Shown here: in pieces, positions 60,916 to 64,000 of the stretch | Numbering within the stretch: the first letter of the stretch is position 1 | How the letters are laid out: every line of letters starts with the position of its first letter | Assembly (NCBI GenBank): GCA_963082875.1 | Contig: OY720097.1 | Coordinates: forward strand, 3,782,001 to 3,846,000 | Origin: Corella eumyota | Taxonomy: Eukaryota; Chordata; Ascidiacea; Phlebobranchia; Corellidae | Length of the DNA: 64,000 nucleotides | Direction: 5' to 3' | The notes under the pieces: generated by a model | Seen by the model: the letters and a program-made list of their open reading frames with translations, nothing else | Databases searched by the model: none | Told to the model about the DNA's origin: nothing | Translations under genes and position numbers: made by a program

Positions 60916-61350
60916 AAAAAAAGTTACTTAACTTATTTTTAACTTAATTAATAGTGTGAGTAAAAGTTACGATAAACTTCTTTCGGTAAGATTTATAACC
61001 TGTAGTGGGTGAAGTTAATATATTTATTCTGTATTAAATTCAAGGGCTACTCTTACGTTGTTTAAATGTAAGCTATTCTGTTGGGGTTAAATGTGTATGA
61101 AAAATTTGTTGGATATACGAGCGTCAAAGGAAAGATTAGGGGAATTAAGTGGTACTTCCCCTATAAAATTAAAATGGTTTTTAAATTATCGAACTTTAAA
61201 TAAAGTTTCTAAATAAATTAACACAAGGAACATTCAGTATATTATTAGCACGTTCAAGTTAAATAATTTTTTTTAATTAGCAAACAACATTTTAATATAA
61301 TTTTATTAGGTCATGCAGGTTTTACTGTAAAATAAATTAAATAAGAAAAA

Positions 61351-63269
61351 ATGACAGATAAAACTAAAACATGTCGTGTCAATGTTTTGAAAGTGAATGT
61401 TGCCTGGCGTCTTTTTTATTTTTTGATGTTTTTGCAAATCACTAAAGAACCAAACCAATTGGAGAAAAATATTAATTGTTTAAATTGCTGCCAGTTTCTG
61501 GCATATAACCCAAGACGAAACTGTGATAACGTATACGGAAAAATTATTACGTAAGTTATAGTAGACTACTTTAGAATTGTTTTTAAGTAAGGGTTTTAAT
61601 TGGATTATGGCAGCATTTTTAACAACTAAAACATCATGGTTAATTTTTAAAGGAAACATAATTTGATAGATAATCTTAAGTCTTACTAGGTGAAATAAAT
61701 TGAAACCTAAATCGATTATAACCTTAATTTAACATCAACGTTTTTGCAAGCACTTTTGCACAAAACTAAATAAACAATAAAAAATTTATATCCTAATTTT
61801 TTTAACTTTTAACTTTTAGATGCGAAAATTTAATCTTTGAAATCTTGGAGCGAAACAGTAAAAGAGTTTATCGAATTCAGGGCGTTAACTTTACATGCAA
61901 GTTTAACACCTCGATTTGTGAGAAAAATTGTAGAATAACTGGTTATGAATCGAACGAAATAGGATGTCCAATCAATTGCAATTGTAAGACTGATGGTTTT
62001 CTGGAGGGAGACATTAAATTTGAGAAGCAAGATTTAGACATGATTAAACTGGTAAATAATATTAGTAATTCGTATAATTTTTTTTTAAATAACACCAGAC
62101 ATGTTTAAAAATTTAATTTACAGAGTATTTCAAATAAATAAATACCTAATATGAATTTAATTAACTGTTGTAACAAAAACGCTTATTTATTTATTTTTAG
62201 AATTATGGTTTTCTTCCCCTTGGTGTGGAGTTTGCAGCATCTGTCGGACTACTGAGATGGGATCAGTTTAAGAAAGGTGGAAGAAATAAAGTCCCTTATG
62301 TCATTGACTCCACTATGAGTATGTCACATGATATTTATTTTTTACCTGTTAAATTTAAAATTGTTAAAAAAATGTGTACTGACTTAAATACGTTAATTTG
62401 ATCAGTGCATATCCGATAAGTTTAAACCTTTTTTACATTAGGTAACAAAGCACGAAATGCAATAAAGTCGGCAATGAATGAATTTTCGAACTTTACCTGT
62501 CTTGACTTTGTCGAAAACCAAAAAGTTAATTCTCAAGATTATTTAGCTTTTGTTGCTGATGGTGGTTGCTGGTACTAATAACTAAAATACCGATTTTTTT
62601 AAGAATTTAAACAAACTTTTCGAAATTATTCTTTACCTAACAAGCCTAATGATGGAGCTAAATTTAGAAAAACAATACACCTTGTTTAATAAAAAAGACA
62701 TATTTTGAACCACATTTTTTTGTATTTTAAAGGTCTTATATGGGTAGACGGGGAGGTAGACAAGAGATTTCGATCGGGTATCGCTGTGAGAAGAAAGGAA
62801 TTGTACAACATGAACTTATGCATGCCCTCGGGTTTTGGCATGAACAATCAAGACCAGATAGAGATGAACACGTGACTGTACAATACGACAACGTCATTGA
62901 AGGTTTACAACAAAATTATTTAATTACCAACTAATCTTACCATCATTCGTTAATGCCATATTTTAATTTAAATGATACAATGTATAACAAACGTAACAAA
63001 GTTATAATTGTGTTCTATATATAAAAATTGTTGATTTTTTTACCTTTATAGGACGAGCTCACAACTTTAACAAACGAACAGCAATCTATTCATTTGAATC
63101 CCCGTACGACCTTACTTCTATTATGCACTACGGTGGGTATGCGTTTTCGAAAAATCAGCAACCAACCATCATTAAAAACTCTACTAAGAAACCGATTACT
63201 TCTCAAAGAGAAGGTTTTTCTACAGAAGATGTGTTCCAGATTAATGCGATGTATAGGTGTGGTTTATAG
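61351..63269 (+). CDS. Astacin D: astacin metalloprotease with TNF 3-type first exon and fused exon 2/4
   Basis: There are six exons in phase: 61351-61550, 61820-62051, 62201-62318, 62442-62571, 62733-62902 and 63052-63269, giving 355 residues. Exon 1 ([13 protein letters not shown]) is closest to TNF ligand 3 exon 1, but the membrane segment is shortened (LFYFLMFL), so anchoring is doubtful. The second exon joins old exon 2 directly to old exon 4 at about 61876, skipping exon 3 and two introns. The Cys module, [27 protein letters not shown] and a standard SIMHYGG Met-turn are intact. The C terminus is the short NAMYRCGL type, as in B. The gene could still be active as a soluble or weakly anchored enzyme. 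Confidence 0.85.
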
Positions 63270-64000
63270 CCAAATACATATTATATTATAGAGAAGCACA
63301 ACATTTAACGAATTTGTTAAAAGAAGAACAATTTTTTTAATAATGATAATATAATTGTTCTGTTATAGTTTTTAATTTATTATCAGCTTAACGCGAAACT
63401 TGCATTCCTGTCACTACACATATATGTTTAAGGTATATTTAATAAAATACTTTAATTATATTTAATACAATATCTAAAACTACATGCCCGTTAGACTAAA
63501 ACAAAAGTTGACTTCGAAAATCAAATTAAAAAATATTAAATATTTATTTAGTTCGCCCAATTCCCAAAAATTATTATATGCAAAGTGCATATCAACTCAA
63601 TTACCACTACAACGACATACTCTATTGCCGTTTTAACCGCCATGATCAAAAGTTAGGAAAAATAAAGTTATATTGTTTGTAATAGAGGTAAGGGGCAGTT
63701 GCATAGATAATAGTAACAAAAAAGGTATTGAGAAAAAATTTTTTAAAAAATATATAAAAGTGAAAAAATTACGGAAACTTTATACAAATATTAAAAAAAA
63801 AAAAATGCCCCCTCCCCCCCCAAAAAAAAATTCCCCAAACATCTTTTAAAATATCTTGTTACTTGTTTTAAAATTAATTTAATCTTTTTAATACTAACTA
63901 AACGCCTAAAAAGAAAGTAAGCTAGTTTTCGACCAGATCTCGTGCGTGCAAGCGTAAAAAAATTTCGTGACCGCGCATGCACGCGTCTTAAAATTCACAG
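63270..64000 (+). repeat. Duplicate of the segment after astacin B
   Basis: It matches 40644-41470 with one ~80-base deletion and continues off the right edge. It holds no gene. Confidence 0.85.

Overview
The window is strongly AT-rich, intron-rich animal DNA. It holds spliced metazoan genes (VHL, NUP153, a GH31 alpha-glucosidase with a trefoil domain, TNF ligands, astacins, an ABCG-type transporter fragment), short introns of about 50 to 600 bases with GT/AG ends, and tRNA-derived SINEs. The compact genes, SINEs and type II membrane astacins suggest a tunicate of the sea-squirt kind. A cnidarian cannot be excluded from sequence alone. I recognised no bacterial genes, CRISPR array or LTR/retrovirus-like element.

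Bases 1-22,900 are an ordinary conserved gene block. A large WD40-repeat gene on the minus strand fills 177-12,858: I can chain 27 exons in consistent phase (at least 1,922 codons), and it runs off the left edge. Its introns carry eight copies of a tRNA-derived SINE. It is divergent from a secreted or lysosomal alpha-glucosidase gene (13,362-16,873, plus strand, six exons, 880 residues), which converges on NUP153 (17,564-22,115, minus, two coding exons, 1,461 residues, 12 RanBP2 zinc fingers). A single-exon VHL gene (22,417-22,887, minus) lies just upstream of NUP153.

Bases 22,900-34,000 are transposon-rich. There is a foldback element with a hAT-type MITE nested in it. Next comes a 5.3 kb Mutator-like transposon (24,748-30,072) with long repeat-built inverted termini, a 9-bp target duplication, and a transposase carrying SWIM, Ulp1-protease and PHD domains. 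A decayed TNF copy, a minisatellite and a second foldback repeat follow.

Bases 34,000-64,000 form a rapidly evolving cluster of two interleaved gene families. One is TNF ligands: a head-to-head pair at 43,004-46,867, a third at 48,090-49,909, and many partial copies. The other is type II membrane astacin metalloproteases: two whole (34,252-36,518 and 55,281-57,588), one with a short anchor (61,351-63,269), and one lacking exon 1 (38,754-40,643). The first three exons of the astacins (membrane anchor, Cys-rich stalk) are homologous to the first three exons of the third TNF gene, and a decayed TNF C-terminal exon still lies just downstream of the first astacin. The simplest reading is that a TNF-ligand gene had its TNF-domain exons replaced by astacin exons, and the chimera was then amplified beside its parent. 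A membrane protease and membrane cytokines sharing anchor and stalk, perhaps with protease-mediated release of ligand, is the most interesting system here; the functional link is inference.
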